Assembly (NCBI RefSeq): GCF_001514235.1
Contig: NZ_KQ948935.1
Coordinates: forward strand, 186,001 to 250,000
Origin: Streptomyces caeruleatus
GTDB lineage: Bacteria; Actinomycetota; Actinomycetes; Streptomycetales; Streptomycetaceae
Length of the DNA stretch: 64,000 bases
Direction: 5' to 3'
Shown here piece by piece: positions 1 to 9,851 of this stretch. The translations under genes and the position numbers were made by a program. A model generated the notes under the pieces. The model saw nothing but the letters and a program-made list of their open reading frames with translations, was not told the origin of the DNA and searched no databases. Numbering within the stretch: position 1 is the first letter of the stretch; each line of letters starts with the position of its first letter.

Positions 1-946
1 TGGGTAAGAAGAAGCTCACCAAGCTCACCGCCAAGGACGTCCGCACGTGGCTCAACCAGCTCCGCACCACCTGCCAGTGCTGCTCGCGCGGTATCGATGC
101 CCGGCGTGATGAGCCCCGCTGCTGTGCCGCAGGCCAGTGCTGCCACAAGCTGCTCTCCTACATCCACTCGGTGCTCAAGTCCGCCCTGGAGCACGCCGTG
201 CGTGAGGAAGAGATCCCGCGCAACGTCGCCCGCAACGTCCGCACCTGCACCCCACGCCCCCGCCGCTTCGAACCCCTCACTGCCGACGAAGCCCGCCAGC
301 CCCTCACCGCCGCGCAGGGTCATCGGCTGCACGCCCTGTTCGAACTCGCCCTCCACACCGGACTCCGCAAGGGCGACCTCCTCGGCCTGCACTGGGCAGA
401 CCTCGACCTCCACGCGGGCACCGCCGCAATCCGCCGCACATTGCAGCGCACAAGCACGGGCGGGCTCACCACGTTGCCCACCAAGACCCGGGCCTCCGAA
501 CGCCGCATCGCCCTCCCCACCCGCTGCCTCCAGTCTCTGAAGCTCCACCACGAACAGCAGAAGCGCGAGCAGTCCGCGGGCACCACATGGCAGCACGACG
601 GGCACGTGTTCACCACCACGCAGGGCCGACCGATCGACCCGGCCAACCTCACCCGCGCCTTCATCACCCTCCTCCGCAAGGCCGGCCTCCGCCGCATTCG
701 CTTCCACGACCTCCGCCACTCGACCGCCACCCTCCTCCTGGAACAGGGCGTCGAACTCGTCGTCATCAAGAACTCCTCGGCCACGCCCACATCGGCGTCA
801 CCGTCACCGTCTACGCCCACGTCCGACTCCGCCTCCAGCGCGACGCCATCGATACCCTCAGCACCGCGCTCGGCCACCCGACAAGCGCCATGGCGGCCAA
901 CGGCGACGGCAACGAACCGCCACCCTGCGCCGCCCTCATCCGCTGA
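1..946 (+). pseudogene. Tyrosine site-specific integrase, 5'-truncated by the window edge and frameshifted
   Basis: C-terminal two thirds of a phage/ICE-type tyrosine recombinase that cuts and rejoins DNA at att sites. Frame 3 is open from base 3 and shows a Cys-rich segment (bases 81-150), common in actinobacterial integrases, then the first catalytic Arg in TGLRKGD and the HDLRHS box (HxxR). Just after VELVVIK, near base 770, the frame is lost. The rest of the catalytic domain (ELLGHAHIGVT, then the nucleophile Tyr in TVYAHV) continues in frame 2 to a TGA at 944-946. One missing G (AAGAACTC where AAGGAACTC is expected) explains it. If real, the protein lacks its nucleophile and is dead. A sequencing indel is the alternative. 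The N-terminus lies outside the window. Family assignment is secure. Confidence 0.85.
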
Positions 947-977
947 CGTTGCCGTCAGCTACTGCCGTCAAACGCCC

Positions 978-1013
978 GATGGGCCCCTTCCGAGGCTTCG
1001 GAAGGGGCCCATC
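978..1013. terminator. Perfect 16-bp stem hairpin downstream of the integrase
   Basis: Left arm 978-993 and right arm 998-1013 are perfect reverse complements around a 4-base loop (GGCT). The hairpin lies 31 bases after the integrase stop. There is no strong U-tract, as is usual for Streptomyces terminators. It may serve both the integrase and the leftward gene ending at 1092. Confidence 0.75.
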
Positions 1014-1091
1014 AGTTTGCCACGCCAAGCGATCCGGAATTCAGCTCGGAATTCCACCAGTGAGCGCATCCGCACATTCAGACAAATGAAC

Positions 1092-1562
1092 TCAAGCGAG
1101 TTCCTGCGAGACATCAAATCCCGAAGGAGCCTTGTCTCGAACGATCCCCCAAACGGGGTCTCGCTTCACTGATTCAAGCCATTCATCGAACGACGTTCCG
1201 CCTTCACGGAACCACCAGGAGTTGTGACTTTGAAGCGATCGCAGATCGGTATCGGCTTGGTATCTATACTCAAGCTGAACCTGCGAATACCCTTCATGCT
1301 CGCCTTCGGCATCAACGATTTCCATTTGACGCGCGAAGCCCACCGTGAAAGTAGGCTCTGCAAACCAGTTCACTTCGCCATACTGAAAGAGGAAACCGTC
1401 GGAGTCGGCACCGGAGGGCACGTCGAACTCAATCCGCTCGAAGTTGAGGACAGCCGCTACGACCTCCTCGATAGTGGGAACCTCTCGACTCGATCTCACC
1501 TGGTCAACGATTTCTTGCACCACGCTTAGCGCAGAGTCGATCGGTCGTCTCATCGTCTGCAT
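1092..1562 (-). CDS. Hypothetical 156-aa protein, possible orphan immunity protein
   Basis: A 156-residue acidic soluble protein with no signal peptide or membrane segment. It starts MQTMRRPIDSALSVVQEI and is rich in Glu/Asp and aromatic residues (for example the NSWWFREGG stretch). I do not recognise the family. The DNA is clearly less GC-rich than its neighbours, as are the adjacent immunity gene and the toxin tip, so all three probably arrived together. It lies downstream of the RHS toxin/immunity pair on the same strand, after a 128-base gap. Size, charge and position fit an extra immunity protein, as often seen behind polymorphic toxins, but that is inference. The first ATG is used; the second (Met4) is equally possible. 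Confidence 0.6.
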   Translation of the reverse strand: MQTMRRPIDSALSVVQEIVDQVRSSREVPTIEEVVAAVLNFERIEFDVPSGADSDGFLFQYGEVNWFAEPTFTVGFARQMEIVDAEGEHEGYSQVQLEYRYQADTDLRSLQSHNSWWFREGGTSFDEWLESVKRDPVWGIVRDKAPSGFDVSQELA

Positions 1563-1690
1563 CCCTCACTCGCTCCAAGATCCCTGCCACCTTGCCGTGG
1601 TACGACCGCAGAGGAGAGGGCGCCGGCAGATCCCCGTGGCGTCCCGCACAGTTCGGCGCGGGGTGCAGAAGCCCAATCCCACAACAACAC

Positions 1691-2095
1691 CTACGGAGCA
1701 ACTGAGAACCATCCGCTGCGCGGCTCTACCAAGCGCCCCTGAGAAACCAAGGATCGGCAGACTTCGGTGATTTCCTCAAGGCTCCTTGGCGGCTCGTTTT
1801 GGACGCTAGCCGAAAAGCGCCTGATCCGCCAGGAGTCAAATACCTCTAGCCTTCCCTCAAAGAAATCGACATCAACTTCAGCACCGTCAACGTCAGTGAA
1901 AAGGCACCCAGGTCCATGGAATTTGTATCGCAAGCCTTCGCAGATAGTTCCCTCCTTTTCCAGGGCTCGCGAGCGATACAGGTGGAGGAGATCGGACAGT
2001 CGCCCGACTTCGGGGTGGCAGCGTTGAACAGAGCCTCGCACTCGTGAGAGGGCTTGCAGGTACTCCTCGACTTCAGCCAACGACTTATCTGTCAT
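1691..2095 (-). CDS. DUF6896-like putative immunity protein of the RHS toxin
   Basis: A 134-residue cytosolic protein. The central stretch YKFHGPGCLF, followed by VDVDFF and FDSWRI, resembles the DUF6896 pattern (G-x-GC, acidic V-D-F strand, F-D-x-W-R), a family often found next to polymorphic toxins. The ATG overlaps the toxin stop codon by four bases (ATGA), so translation is coupled to the toxin, as expected for a cognate antidote that must be present whenever toxin is made. Base composition is lower in GC than the RHS core, matching the toxin tip. The immunity role is inferred from position and size; the DUF assignment is from memory of the motif. Confidence 0.7.
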   Translation of the reverse strand: MTDKSLAEVEEYLQALSRVRGSVQRCHPEVGRLSDLLHLYRSRALEKEGTICEGLRYKFHGPGCLFTDVDGAEVDVDFFEGRLEVFDSWRIRRFSASVQNEPPRSLEEITEVCRSLVSQGRLVEPRSGWFSVAP

Positions 2096-5000
2096 CGATA
2101 CCCCGGCTTCTTATACTTGTTCACTAGACGGTCCGGCCCGACCTCAGCCCAAGCGGTCGTGATGTCATCCGCACCCCCAGGATATCTTGCCCGGATTTCC
2201 TCGTCTGGAAGGATGCGATAAGGAACGTTAATTCCTGCACGCTTCGCAGCTGCCACCCTATGATGCCCGTTAAGGATATAGAGGTCACCTCCAACATTCG
2301 CCACCCAGATCGGATCACCTTGCCAGCCATTCTCCCTCATTGAAGCCGTCAGCGAATCGACATTCTTTATGGAGCCCTTACCAGAAAGGGCCTCGGTGCG
2401 CCGGAAGCTGAAGGGATCAGCAGTTCCGCACATTCCATTTGAATTGTGAACGAGAACCGGAGTCTTGCCAGCCAGCACATAGTACGTATGCAGATCATCA
2501 ACCGTGAGGTTGTACGTACGGGCATACCTGGTGAAGGACCGGTTGGCCGCGACGATGACGGTGTCGCCCTCGTCGGTGAGCAGAGTCATGCCCGCCTTGA
2601 GAGCCCCCGCGTCGACCCACTCTCCCTCTGACGGAGACCAGAACGGGTGCTCGTACGTGGCCGTCAGCTTCTCGACGCCGTCCGCTGTTGCGATGGACAG
2701 CTCGTTGAAGTGCTTGTCGTGCTCGGTGACGATGAGGCGGGTCACCTTCCTGGGACCCGACTTGCCGGTTTCCGGGTCAGTGGCCAGGACCTTGTCCCCG
2801 ACTTCGATGTCCTCGATGTCCTCGGTGGTGCCGTCGGCCATGAGGACATCCGTGCCGGCCAGGAAGCACCGGTTGCAGCGCGGCGACCACTTCAGCTTCC
2901 CGACCCCGCGGGCACCGACATAGGTCATGATCGACTGGAAGCCCACGTTGCCGCATATCGGGCATGTGTCGACGGCGTCGATCGAGTCGACGTGCTTCCA
3001 GCCGCCATAGAACTTACGGAGGGCGCCGCACTCGTCAATCGCGCTGGTGCCGGCCTGGCATCGCTCTCGGAAATAGAGCTCGACCATCAGCTCATAGCTG
3101 AGATCGCTAAAATAGACGTTGTTCCTCTGCAGCTGACCAAGGCTTGGAAGCTTCTTCTGGAACTCCTGGTAGATCTTCTCCGGCGGCAGAGTGGGCTTGC
3201 CGTCGCCGAGGTCGACGACGACGGTCTGAACTCCACCACCGCCCCCGCCACCGTGCGGCGTACCACGCACCGAGCCGTCGGCGTTCTTCCCGCCGCCAGG
3301 GTCGCCCTGAGTGCCGCCGTCGGGACGGGTCCAGCCCTTACCGTCGTTGCAGCCGTCGCACCAGAGTCCGGTCGGGTCGCTGTCGCTGACCGGGCTGTTG
3401 TTGCTGTACGCGTACCCGTTCATCTGAAGCGGATCCGCGATGTCGATGATCGGGTCCACAGAGAGGAAGCGGCCCGAGTTCTGGTCGTACTCGCGGGCGC
3501 CGATGTGGGTCAGGCCGGTCGCTGTGTCGTCGATGCCGACGCCAAGGTAGCCGCGCTTGTTGGGCCACGTCGGCGGCTTGGGGCCGCGAAGTTCCCCGTA
3601 CGGCTTGAACGCGCGACGGGTGACAGGCTGGCCGGTCGACACTTCCACGGTCGTGTTCGCCGTGCCCAAGTGGTCCGCCAGCAGGACGTTCAGCTTGTGG
3701 CCCGTCGTGGCACCGTTGCTCGCGGTGCGGGTCACCGTAGGTGCACCGGGCTGGGCGTAGGAGCGGGAAGCCCTGGTGATCAGGCCCGTGGCGTCCGTCG
3801 TCACCTCGGTCTCGCCCAGGTGGAGCGTCGAGCCCGACGGGGAGTTCTCCAGGATGCGGTTGCCGGCGGCGTCGTAGACGTAGGTCGTCTTCTTGCCGTC
3901 GTCGGTGATCGTGTCGAGCTTGTTCTCGGACGTCCAGGTCAGGTTCTGCGTGGTGGTGGACAGGTCGCGGACCTCGGTGTTGCCCACGGCGTCGTACGTG
4001 TAGGTGCTGCCCTTGCCGGACGGGTTGGAGCTGATCCACTTCATTGTGTGCGGCTGCGAGGTGGTGCCGTAGCCGTATGTGTAGGCGACGTTCTTGGTCG
4101 CGTCCGCCGGGTCTCGTTCCGTCAGCGTGGCGCGGTTGCCCAGCCAGTCGAAGGTGAACGACTGGTGGTACGCCGTCGCGCCCGTGGCCACGGTCGCCGT
4201 GTCGGGAGCCGTGGCCGCCAGGGTCGAGGACAAGGAGGCGTCCGGGCTCGACTTGTCGCTCACGGTGTCCGGGGCATGGGCCACCGGGCCGGAGGAGGGC
4301 CGGTGGTCGGTGCGATAGCCCCACGTCGTGCCGTTCGCCGCCTTGCAGCCGGTGGCGTTGCCGGCCGGGGTGATGTTCGACGTCCAGGCGTTCACCAGCT
4401 CGCCCATCACGTCGTAGGTGAAGCACTGGGTGTCCCACGTGTCGCCCGAAGCCGCCGACAGCTTGCGGGCGTTCGACGTAATGGTGCCGGACGGGTCGTA
4501 GGAGTAGTAGCCGTCCGTGATGCGGTGCGGGCCGGAGGTCTCGCGGTCGGTGACCGTGCGCTGGAGGCTGCCGGTGTGCGGATCGACGAAGTTGGTGGTC
4601 CAGACCCGGTAGGGCTGGGAGCTGGACACCGTGCGCAGGGCCTCGCCGTAGGGCGAGTAGGTGGCGTCGGACGTGTACCAGGCGAGACCCGAGGTCGACT
4701 CGGCCAGACCGTCACCGTTGTAACGGGTGACGACCTTCTCCTTCGCCAGTCCACCCACGGCGGGCAAGGTGACCGACTGCGGTTTGCCGGTCTGGGTGTA
4801 GGTGTACGTGTACGGGTACGTGCCCGCCAGGCCCGCTGTCGCCGCGTTCGACGGGATCACCGTCTCACTGCCCGTGGGCCGGTAGTCGGTGTCGTAGCCG
4901 GTGACCCGGTTGACGTAGTCGCCGCCCGCCGTGTGCCGGGTCGAGGCGACCGGCAGGCCCAGCGCGCCCGGCAAGGAGTCGTACGTGAACGACTTGACCG

Positions 5001-8000
5001 GGGCGGCTGTTGCCGAGCCCTCGCGGACGAGCGTGATCCGGCCGAGCTCGTCGTAGTCCGTGTACGTCGTCCGTGACTTGGCGTCCGTCGACTTGACCGG
5101 TCGGTCGGCGTCGTCGTACGAGGTCTCCGTCTTGCCGGTGTCCGGGTCGGTGGTCGACGTCACGCCGCCCCGGGCGTCGTATGTGTAGGTCCAGGTGTTG
5201 CCCGCCGGGTCGGTGACCTTCGTGCGGTAGCCGCGGGCGTCGTACTCGTACGTCGTCCTGCGGCCGCTGTCCTCGGAGGTGGCGGCATCCCAGTTGCTCT
5301 TGGCGGCGTTGTCCTTGTAGTGGCGGATCGCGGTGACCCGGCCCAGGGCGTCGGTGTAGGTGCGTGTCTGAGGGGCGGTCGAACCTGCCGGGTCCGTGAA
5401 GGCGCTGGTGTCGTCGTAGAAGGTGTATGCGACGAAATCGCCCTTGTAGGTGTCGCCGTGGTACGTCAGCTGGATCGACGGCCGTTCCAGACCGTCATAG
5501 ATGTGTTGGACCCGGCTCGGGATCAGCGCTTTCGATCTCGGCGCGAACAACTCCGCCGCTGGCTCGTCCTTCGCGAGGTAGCCGCTCGTCTGCTCGGCGA
5601 CCAGGCCATGGTCGCCGTACTTCGTGTCGGTGATGATCCGGCCGGGGCCGTGCGCCTCGGACTGGGTCTGGACCTGGCGCATCAGGCCGTCATAGATCGC
5701 CACCTGACGGCTGTACGTACCGTCGTCCTTCAGCGTCTTCATGGTGACGGCGGCAGGCCTGGTCTCGGCAGAGGTGGCCACCGCCGCCTGGTACGCGATC
5801 TCCACGTCCGGGGACTTACCGCCCGAGGAACGCGAGGGCGACCAGCCCTTCACCAAGCGGCCGAGGGCGTCGTACTCGTTCCGCGTGACCCGGCCGTTGG
5901 CGTCGCTGATCGTCAGTGCCAGGCTGCGGCCCGGGTCGAAGGTCGTGGTGACGGCGTGCCCCATGGCGTTGATCGTCTTGACCGACGTGACCGGCCCGCC
6001 CGTGTCCGCAGGCGTGTACTGCGTCTGCGTGGTGCCGACGCCCGGCTTGGTGACGGTGCGGAGGCGGCCCAGTGGGTCGTACGTGGTCTTGGTGACGACC
6101 GAGTACGAGGTTCCGGCGCCGTTGATGCCGGCAGCTGACGTGACCCGCCCCTTCGTGGGCGTCTGACCGTACTCCAGGTTGTCGTAGCTGTTCTGCACCG
6201 CGTTGATGAGCTTGGTCGCTGGGTCCGCCGTGTCGTGAGCCGCGCAGGACGTGCCGGTACTGCGCTGCTCCTTCGGCAGACCGATCAGCCACGCGGACGT
6301 GTTGTGCACGTACCACGTCTTGGTGCAGGTCTGGTCGGAGAGGGTCTCACCGGTGCTGCCGTTCGGCTTGACCACGGCGGTCTCCACCTGGATCGGCAGC
6401 CCGTATGTGTCGTCGACCGTCGTCAGTGTCCGGACGGCCCGCCAACTGCTGTCGACCCGCTGGATCTCCTCCGTCCGCTCGATCCCGCTGCGGTGTGCGA
6501 GCAGCGGAGCCATGTCCGTTCCGTCCTCGGCCTCTCGCGAGCGGGACGCGGTCTGCTTCGACCAGGGGTAGTTGAGCGTGCGCTTGTGGATCCGCTTGTC
6601 GGCGTCCCGGTAGGTGATGGTCTCCGCGGTCATGCCCGCGTACTGCGGTGCGTCGTCGGTGAGCAGCGTGTAGGTGCCGGTGGAGTCCTTGACCGCGCCC
6701 CCGACTCCCAGGAAGTACCGCGTCTCGGAGTACGACTGGGCCTGCGGGATGTTCGGCTGGTTGCTGGTGCTGCTGCCCTTGGTGACGGCCACCTGACGGT
6801 AGCCGCGCCAGACGCTGTACGTACGCAGGGACGGGCGGGTGAACTCGTCGTCGCTCCTGGCCCAGGCCGGTTCCGTGTACTTGTACGTGGTGTGGACGGG
6901 CTTGCCGTGGGAGGTGACCTTGTCGGTCTCGGTCACGGAGTGGACGACGTACTTGTTGAACCAGGCCTTCGCCGGCGTCTTCTCATCGCCGTCGGGCGAC
7001 CAGCGGACGGGGTAACAGGTGCCGTTCCGCTCGCCCTTGTCCTCGGACGGCTCCGCGGCGCAACCGCCCTTGTACTCGACCTCGATGTCACCGCCGTACT
7101 CCGTGGCGACCGCGCCGATCCGCGGGCGTGTGAACGCGGGCCGCTGGTCGTTCGGGCCGCTCGGCACGAGATTCGGCAGCTGACGATCCTTCAGGCGGGC
7201 GCGAAGAGGCGAGGTGGCACCGACCGAGTACTCGGCGAAGCTGACACCGTCCTTGTGCTGGAGGGTCCCCGTCGTATCGCCGGGTGCGAAGCCGCGACGG
7301 GTGATCGAGTTCAGCCACAGGCCGGGGGCCGTGTCGTACCAGTCCTCGGGGAAGGACTGGTGAAGCTGGTAGGTGTCGACCTTCCCGAGGCCTGTCTGTC
7401 CTGCACGAGCTGCCTTCGTCGTCACCGTGTCCAGGCGCATCTGCGTCCAGAAGGACGGGAACGCCGGGCACAGCTTCGAGGTGGACTTGCAGTTGAGGTT
7501 GCCAGGCGTGTCCCACCAGGGACGGTACGCACCCGGGTCGTCGGTCTTGGCGAAGTTGGCGGCGTCGCAGACCGTCTCCGACTTCAGGCAGCGCTGCTTG
7601 GCGCCGAACTCGACGGTGGCGGACGGCTTGGTCAGATCCGAGCGCATGCCGTACTCGACGGATGTCGGGTAGGCGTAACGGTCGTACTGCTCGGGAGATG
7701 TGAGCTTCTTCTTGACAGCGTAGTAGTTCGTCTCCTGCTTCCAGTTGACGACCATCGTGTTGCCATGCACGTCGACGACTTTGTCCAGGCCCCAGCGCCA
7801 GGCCTGCTTCTTGCCGGCGCCGCAGCGGGAGCCGGCGAAGGCGGTGGCGTGGCAGGGTTCACCGGGGTGGTTGCCGAAGACGGGGACGGTGGAGACGGAG
7901 TCGGTGTCGGCGTGGCCGCCGCCGACCTGGTCGAGGCCGAAGTAGTACTTCGTTCCATCCTTGTGCGTGACGATCCAGTACTCGCCGTTGTTGTCGCCGT

Positions 8001-9369
8001 TGGCGCCGCCTGTCCGGCGCTCCACGCGGATTCCGTCGTCGTTCTGGGGATGGTAGATCTCGGTGTCACTCTCGGGGTTGCTGCCCGCCGGCGCGTCCCG
8101 CACCAGCTCTACGCTCCGGCCGCCCAGCGACATGACCGCGTTGTACGACACCCAGCACAGGTCGGACGTCTTGTCCTTCTTGGCCGTGTTGTTGGGCGTG
8201 CCGGACTTCATAGCCTTGCGATCGTCCTGGCAGGTGCGGTAGCGGCGCTCGATGTGGCCGGGGTCGTAGTCCCAGCCCTCCCCGATCCAGGAGGCCTGGG
8301 GAGAGGACACCGCGACACGGCCGTCCACCGTCTGGGAGTTGTAGTTAAGGGAAACGGTGGGAGCAGGGCCGGCCGGAGCCGCGGGCACCAGCAGGGGGTA
8401 CGACCAACTGAACGCGCCGGCGGAACCGCCCGCCTCCCACTTGCCGCTGGAGGCCAGGGGGGTGGCCTTGAAGGTGCCGCCCGCGCCGCCGCCGGAGTCG
8501 ACCGCGCTGATGACCGCGGCGCCGCCGGTCGCGGCGACGGAGGTGGCCGATGTGCGGTAGGCGGCCTGGGCGATGGACGGCCCGTCGGAATCGGTGTTCG
8601 TCGCCGAGGCCGGGGCCACCTCACCGTCGGCCGCCGGGTCGACCGTCGCCGTGATCGACTGGGTCTTGGTGTCGTTCGTCGTCTCCAGTTCCTCGTAATC
8701 CTGGCACGCCTCGATGTCCGGAGTGTCCAGGTAGCACTCGGGGAACTGGACGAAGTGCAGCCGGGAGGCCCAGTCGGCGCCGTACAGGTTCTTGAACTTG
8801 GAGTAGTCGAGTTGGACCGAGATCGGGACCGAACCGGTGTCCGGGGCCTGCACCTTGATGAGGGCGCCGTCGACGCCTTGGGAGACGGGCGCGGTGCGGT
8901 CGAAGACCTGGACGGACCACGTGCCGGTGGGGGCCGGCTGATCCGGGGCCTGACCGAGACGGACGGGGAGATCTCCGACCGGGGTCAGGGCGACCTGACG
9001 GGCGGTCGTGCCCGTGCGGACCGAGGCCTGGGTCGTGGCCGACACCGGCGAGCCGAAGCTGATCGGTGCGGAGCCGGCGGCCGGAGCGGTGGCCGTGCCG
9101 GCAGGGGCCGCTTGCTGATCCTCCGGGACCTCGACCTTCAGAGTCTCCAAGTCCCGCTCGAAGGTCTCGCCGACGACCGGCTCGTCCTGGTCGAGCGTCT
9201 CCAGGTCCAGGGTCTCGCGGCCCTTTTCCTCGACCGCCGGGTCGGGCGGCAGCGCCAGCGACTGCGCGGGCAGGAGGCCCACGAGCAGGGCGGCACCGAG
9301 AGCGGGTACGACGGCCGTGCGCAGACGACGCAGACGACGGCGACGGACATGCGAAGAGCGACCGAACAC
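2092..9369 (-). CDS. Secreted RHS/YD-repeat polymorphic toxin with Hint domain and ParB-like toxin tip
   Basis: A giant cell-surface or secreted toxin of about 2425 residues. The GTG at 9369 is preferred because GGGGGGA lies six bases upstream and an Arg-rich n-region plus hydrophobic segment ending LLPAQSLA follows as a signal peptide; an upstream ATG at 9477 is in frame but poorer. After a Pro/Ala-rich stretch come long YD/RHS repeats (such as YTYDARGGV, YVYDAAGN) that form the toxin-enclosing shell, then the RHS core-associated motif near residues 1967-2003 (RFLSVDPI...DPTGL). A short segment with CPIC and CNRC pairs follows. The Hint domain runs from Cys2168 (CFLAGTDVLMADG) to LVHN at about 2309 and would self-cleave. 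The last ~116 residues carry LYILNGHHRVAAAKRAG, a ParB/sulfiredoxin-fold signature, so the tip is probably a nuclease or NTP-using enzyme. The tip DNA is less GC-rich than the body, suggesting tip exchange. Confidence 0.92.
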   Translation of the reverse strand: MFGRSSHVRRRRLRRLRTAVVPALGAALLVGLLPAQSLALPPDPAVEEKGRETLDLETLDQDEPVVGETFERDLETLKVEVPEDQQAAPAGTATAPAAGSAPISFGSPVSATTQASVRTGTTARQVALTPVGDLPVRLGQAPDQPAPTGTWSVQVFDRTAPVSQGVDGALIKVQAPDTGSVPISVQLDYSKFKNLYGADWASRLHFVQFPECYLDTPDIEACQDYEELETTNDTKTQSITATVDPAADGEVAPASATNTDSDGPSIAQAAYRTSATSVAATGGAAVISAVDSGGGAGGTFKATPLASSGKWEAGGSAGAFSWSYPLLVPAAPAGPAPTVSLNYNSQTVDGRVAVSSPQASWIGEGWDYDPGHIERRYRTCQDDRKAMKSGTPNNTAKKDKTSDLCWVSYNAVMSLGGRSVELVRDAPAGSNPESDTEIYHPQNDDGIRVERRTGGANGDNNGEYWIVTHKDGTKYYFGLDQVGGGHADTDSVSTVPVFGNHPGEPCHATAFAGSRCGAGKKQAWRWGLDKVVDVHGNTMVVNWKQETNYYAVKKKLTSPEQYDRYAYPTSVEYGMRSDLTKPSATVEFGAKQRCLKSETVCDAANFAKTDDPGAYRPWWDTPGNLNCKSTSKLCPAFPSFWTQMRLDTVTTKAARAGQTGLGKVDTYQLHQSFPEDWYDTAPGLWLNSITRRGFAPGDTTGTLQHKDGVSFAEYSVGATSPLRARLKDRQLPNLVPSGPNDQRPAFTRPRIGAVATEYGGDIEVEYKGGCAAEPSEDKGERNGTCYPVRWSPDGDEKTPAKAWFNKYVVHSVTETDKVTSHGKPVHTTYKYTEPAWARSDDEFTRPSLRTYSVWRGYRQVAVTKGSSTSNQPNIPQAQSYSETRYFLGVGGAVKDSTGTYTLLTDDAPQYAGMTAETITYRDADKRIHKRTLNYPWSKQTASRSREAEDGTDMAPLLAHRSGIERTEEIQRVDSSWRAVRTLTTVDDTYGLPIQVETAVVKPNGSTGETLSDQTCTKTWYVHNTSAWLIGLPKEQRSTGTSCAAHDTADPATKLINAVQNSYDNLEYGQTPTKGRVTSAAGINGAGTSYSVVTKTTYDPLGRLRTVTKPGVGTTQTQYTPADTGGPVTSVKTINAMGHAVTTTFDPGRSLALTISDANGRVTRNEYDALGRLVKGWSPSRSSGGKSPDVEIAYQAAVATSAETRPAAVTMKTLKDDGTYSRQVAIYDGLMRQVQTQSEAHGPGRIITDTKYGDHGLVAEQTSGYLAKDEPAAELFAPRSKALIPSRVQHIYDGLERPSIQLTYHGDTYKGDFVAYTFYDDTSAFTDPAGSTAPQTRTYTDALGRVTAIRHYKDNAAKSNWDAATSEDSGRRTTYEYDARGYRTKVTDPAGNTWTYTYDARGGVTSTTDPDTGKTETSYDDADRPVKSTDAKSRTTYTDYDELGRITLVREGSATAAPVKSFTYDSLPGALGLPVASTRHTAGGDYVNRVTGYDTDYRPTGSETVIPSNAATAGLAGTYPYTYTYTQTGKPQSVTLPAVGGLAKEKVVTRYNGDGLAESTSGLAWYTSDATYSPYGEALRTVSSSQPYRVWTTNFVDPHTGSLQRTVTDRETSGPHRITDGYYSYDPSGTITSNARKLSAASGDTWDTQCFTYDVMGELVNAWTSNITPAGNATGCKAANGTTWGYRTDHRPSSGPVAHAPDTVSDKSSPDASLSSTLAATAPDTATVATGATAYHQSFTFDWLGNRATLTERDPADATKNVAYTYGYGTTSQPHTMKWISSNPSGKGSTYTYDAVGNTEVRDLSTTTQNLTWTSENKLDTITDDGKKTTYVYDAAGNRILENSPSGSTLHLGETEVTTDATGLITRASRSYAQPGAPTVTRTASNGATTGHKLNVLLADHLGTANTTVEVSTGQPVTRRAFKPYGELRGPKPPTWPNKRGYLGVGIDDTATGLTHIGAREYDQNSGRFLSVDPIIDIADPLQMNGYAYSNNSPVSDSDPTGLWCDGCNDGKGWTRPDGGTQGDPGGGKNADGSVRGTPHGGGGGGGVQTVVVDLGDGKPTLPPEKIYQEFQKKLPSLGQLQRNNVYFSDLSYELMVELYFRERCQAGTSAIDECGALRKFYGGWKHVDSIDAVDTCPICGNVGFQSIMTYVGARGVGKLKWSPRCNRCFLAGTDVLMADGTTEDIEDIEVGDKVLATDPETGKSGPRKVTRLIVTEHDKHFNELSIATADGVEKLTATYEHPFWSPSEGEWVDAGALKAGMTLLTDEGDTVIVAANRSFTRYARTYNLTVDDLHTYYVLAGKTPVLVHNSNGMCGTADPFSFRRTEALSGKGSIKNVDSLTASMRENGWQGDPIWVANVGGDLYILNGHHRVAAAKRAGINVPYRILPDEEIRARYPGGADDITTAWAEVGPDRLVNKYKKPGYR

Positions 9370-9851
9370 GACGAGTCCCCCCGGACCACTGAGGCGGGAC
9401 CGGGATCGGACCACGCGTGATGGCGTATCAGATGGCGCAGATTCTGTGACGAATCCGTGGGGTTCCGCTAGATCCACTGTGGGGATGCGATGACCATCAC
9501 GGTGTGTAATACTTCATAACAGCATGTGATGCTCAGATGGTACTTTCCCGAGCTAACGGAAGCCCCCACCACTCCGCGATTATTCACTCAATTCACCAGT
9601 TCCACTGGCAAACAACCCTTAGCTTCAGGCCCTTGGGGGATGGTTCACGATGATTTGCTCCCGTGGTCAAGGCTGCTCGGACCCGATGTGGACGGGTGCT
9701 CACAGCCACCTTTACGGCTCGCGTGGTGGATCGACTCAGCTCCACCGCCCGCATCCGAAGGGTGACGACAGGCCGCTCATGGGTCATCATCTGCTCGCCC
9801 GGCCGCGCTCTGTCCCGCGCCGGTTCCAAGGGGGAAGGGGGAGTTCACCCG
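9370..9851. promoter_or_regulatory. Intergenic region between two divergent secreted-protein genes
   Basis: About 480 bases separate the starts of the leftward RHS toxin and the rightward DNRLRE/FG-GAP gene. The stretch 9500-9620 is unusually AT-rich for this genome (TGTAATACTTCATAAC around 9504-9519), which is where divergent promoters would be expected. I could not assign -35/-10 boxes reliably. Two RBS-like runs are clear: one before the GTG at 9369 and GGGGGAAGGGGGAG before the ATG at 9852. No gene is recognised inside. Confidence 0.4.

Noticed and set aside
978..1013. Hairpin considered as an attachment site arm or small RNA
   Set aside because: A perfect stem with a tetraloop just after the integrase stop is best explained as a terminator; no second copy was seen.
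2647..9420. Very long rightward open frames (2647-5076 and 6235-9420) opposite the RHS gene
   Set aside because: They are antisense shadows of GC-rich codon usage: Arg/Gly/Val-rich, no domains, no RBS, and the opposite strand encodes a clear RHS protein.
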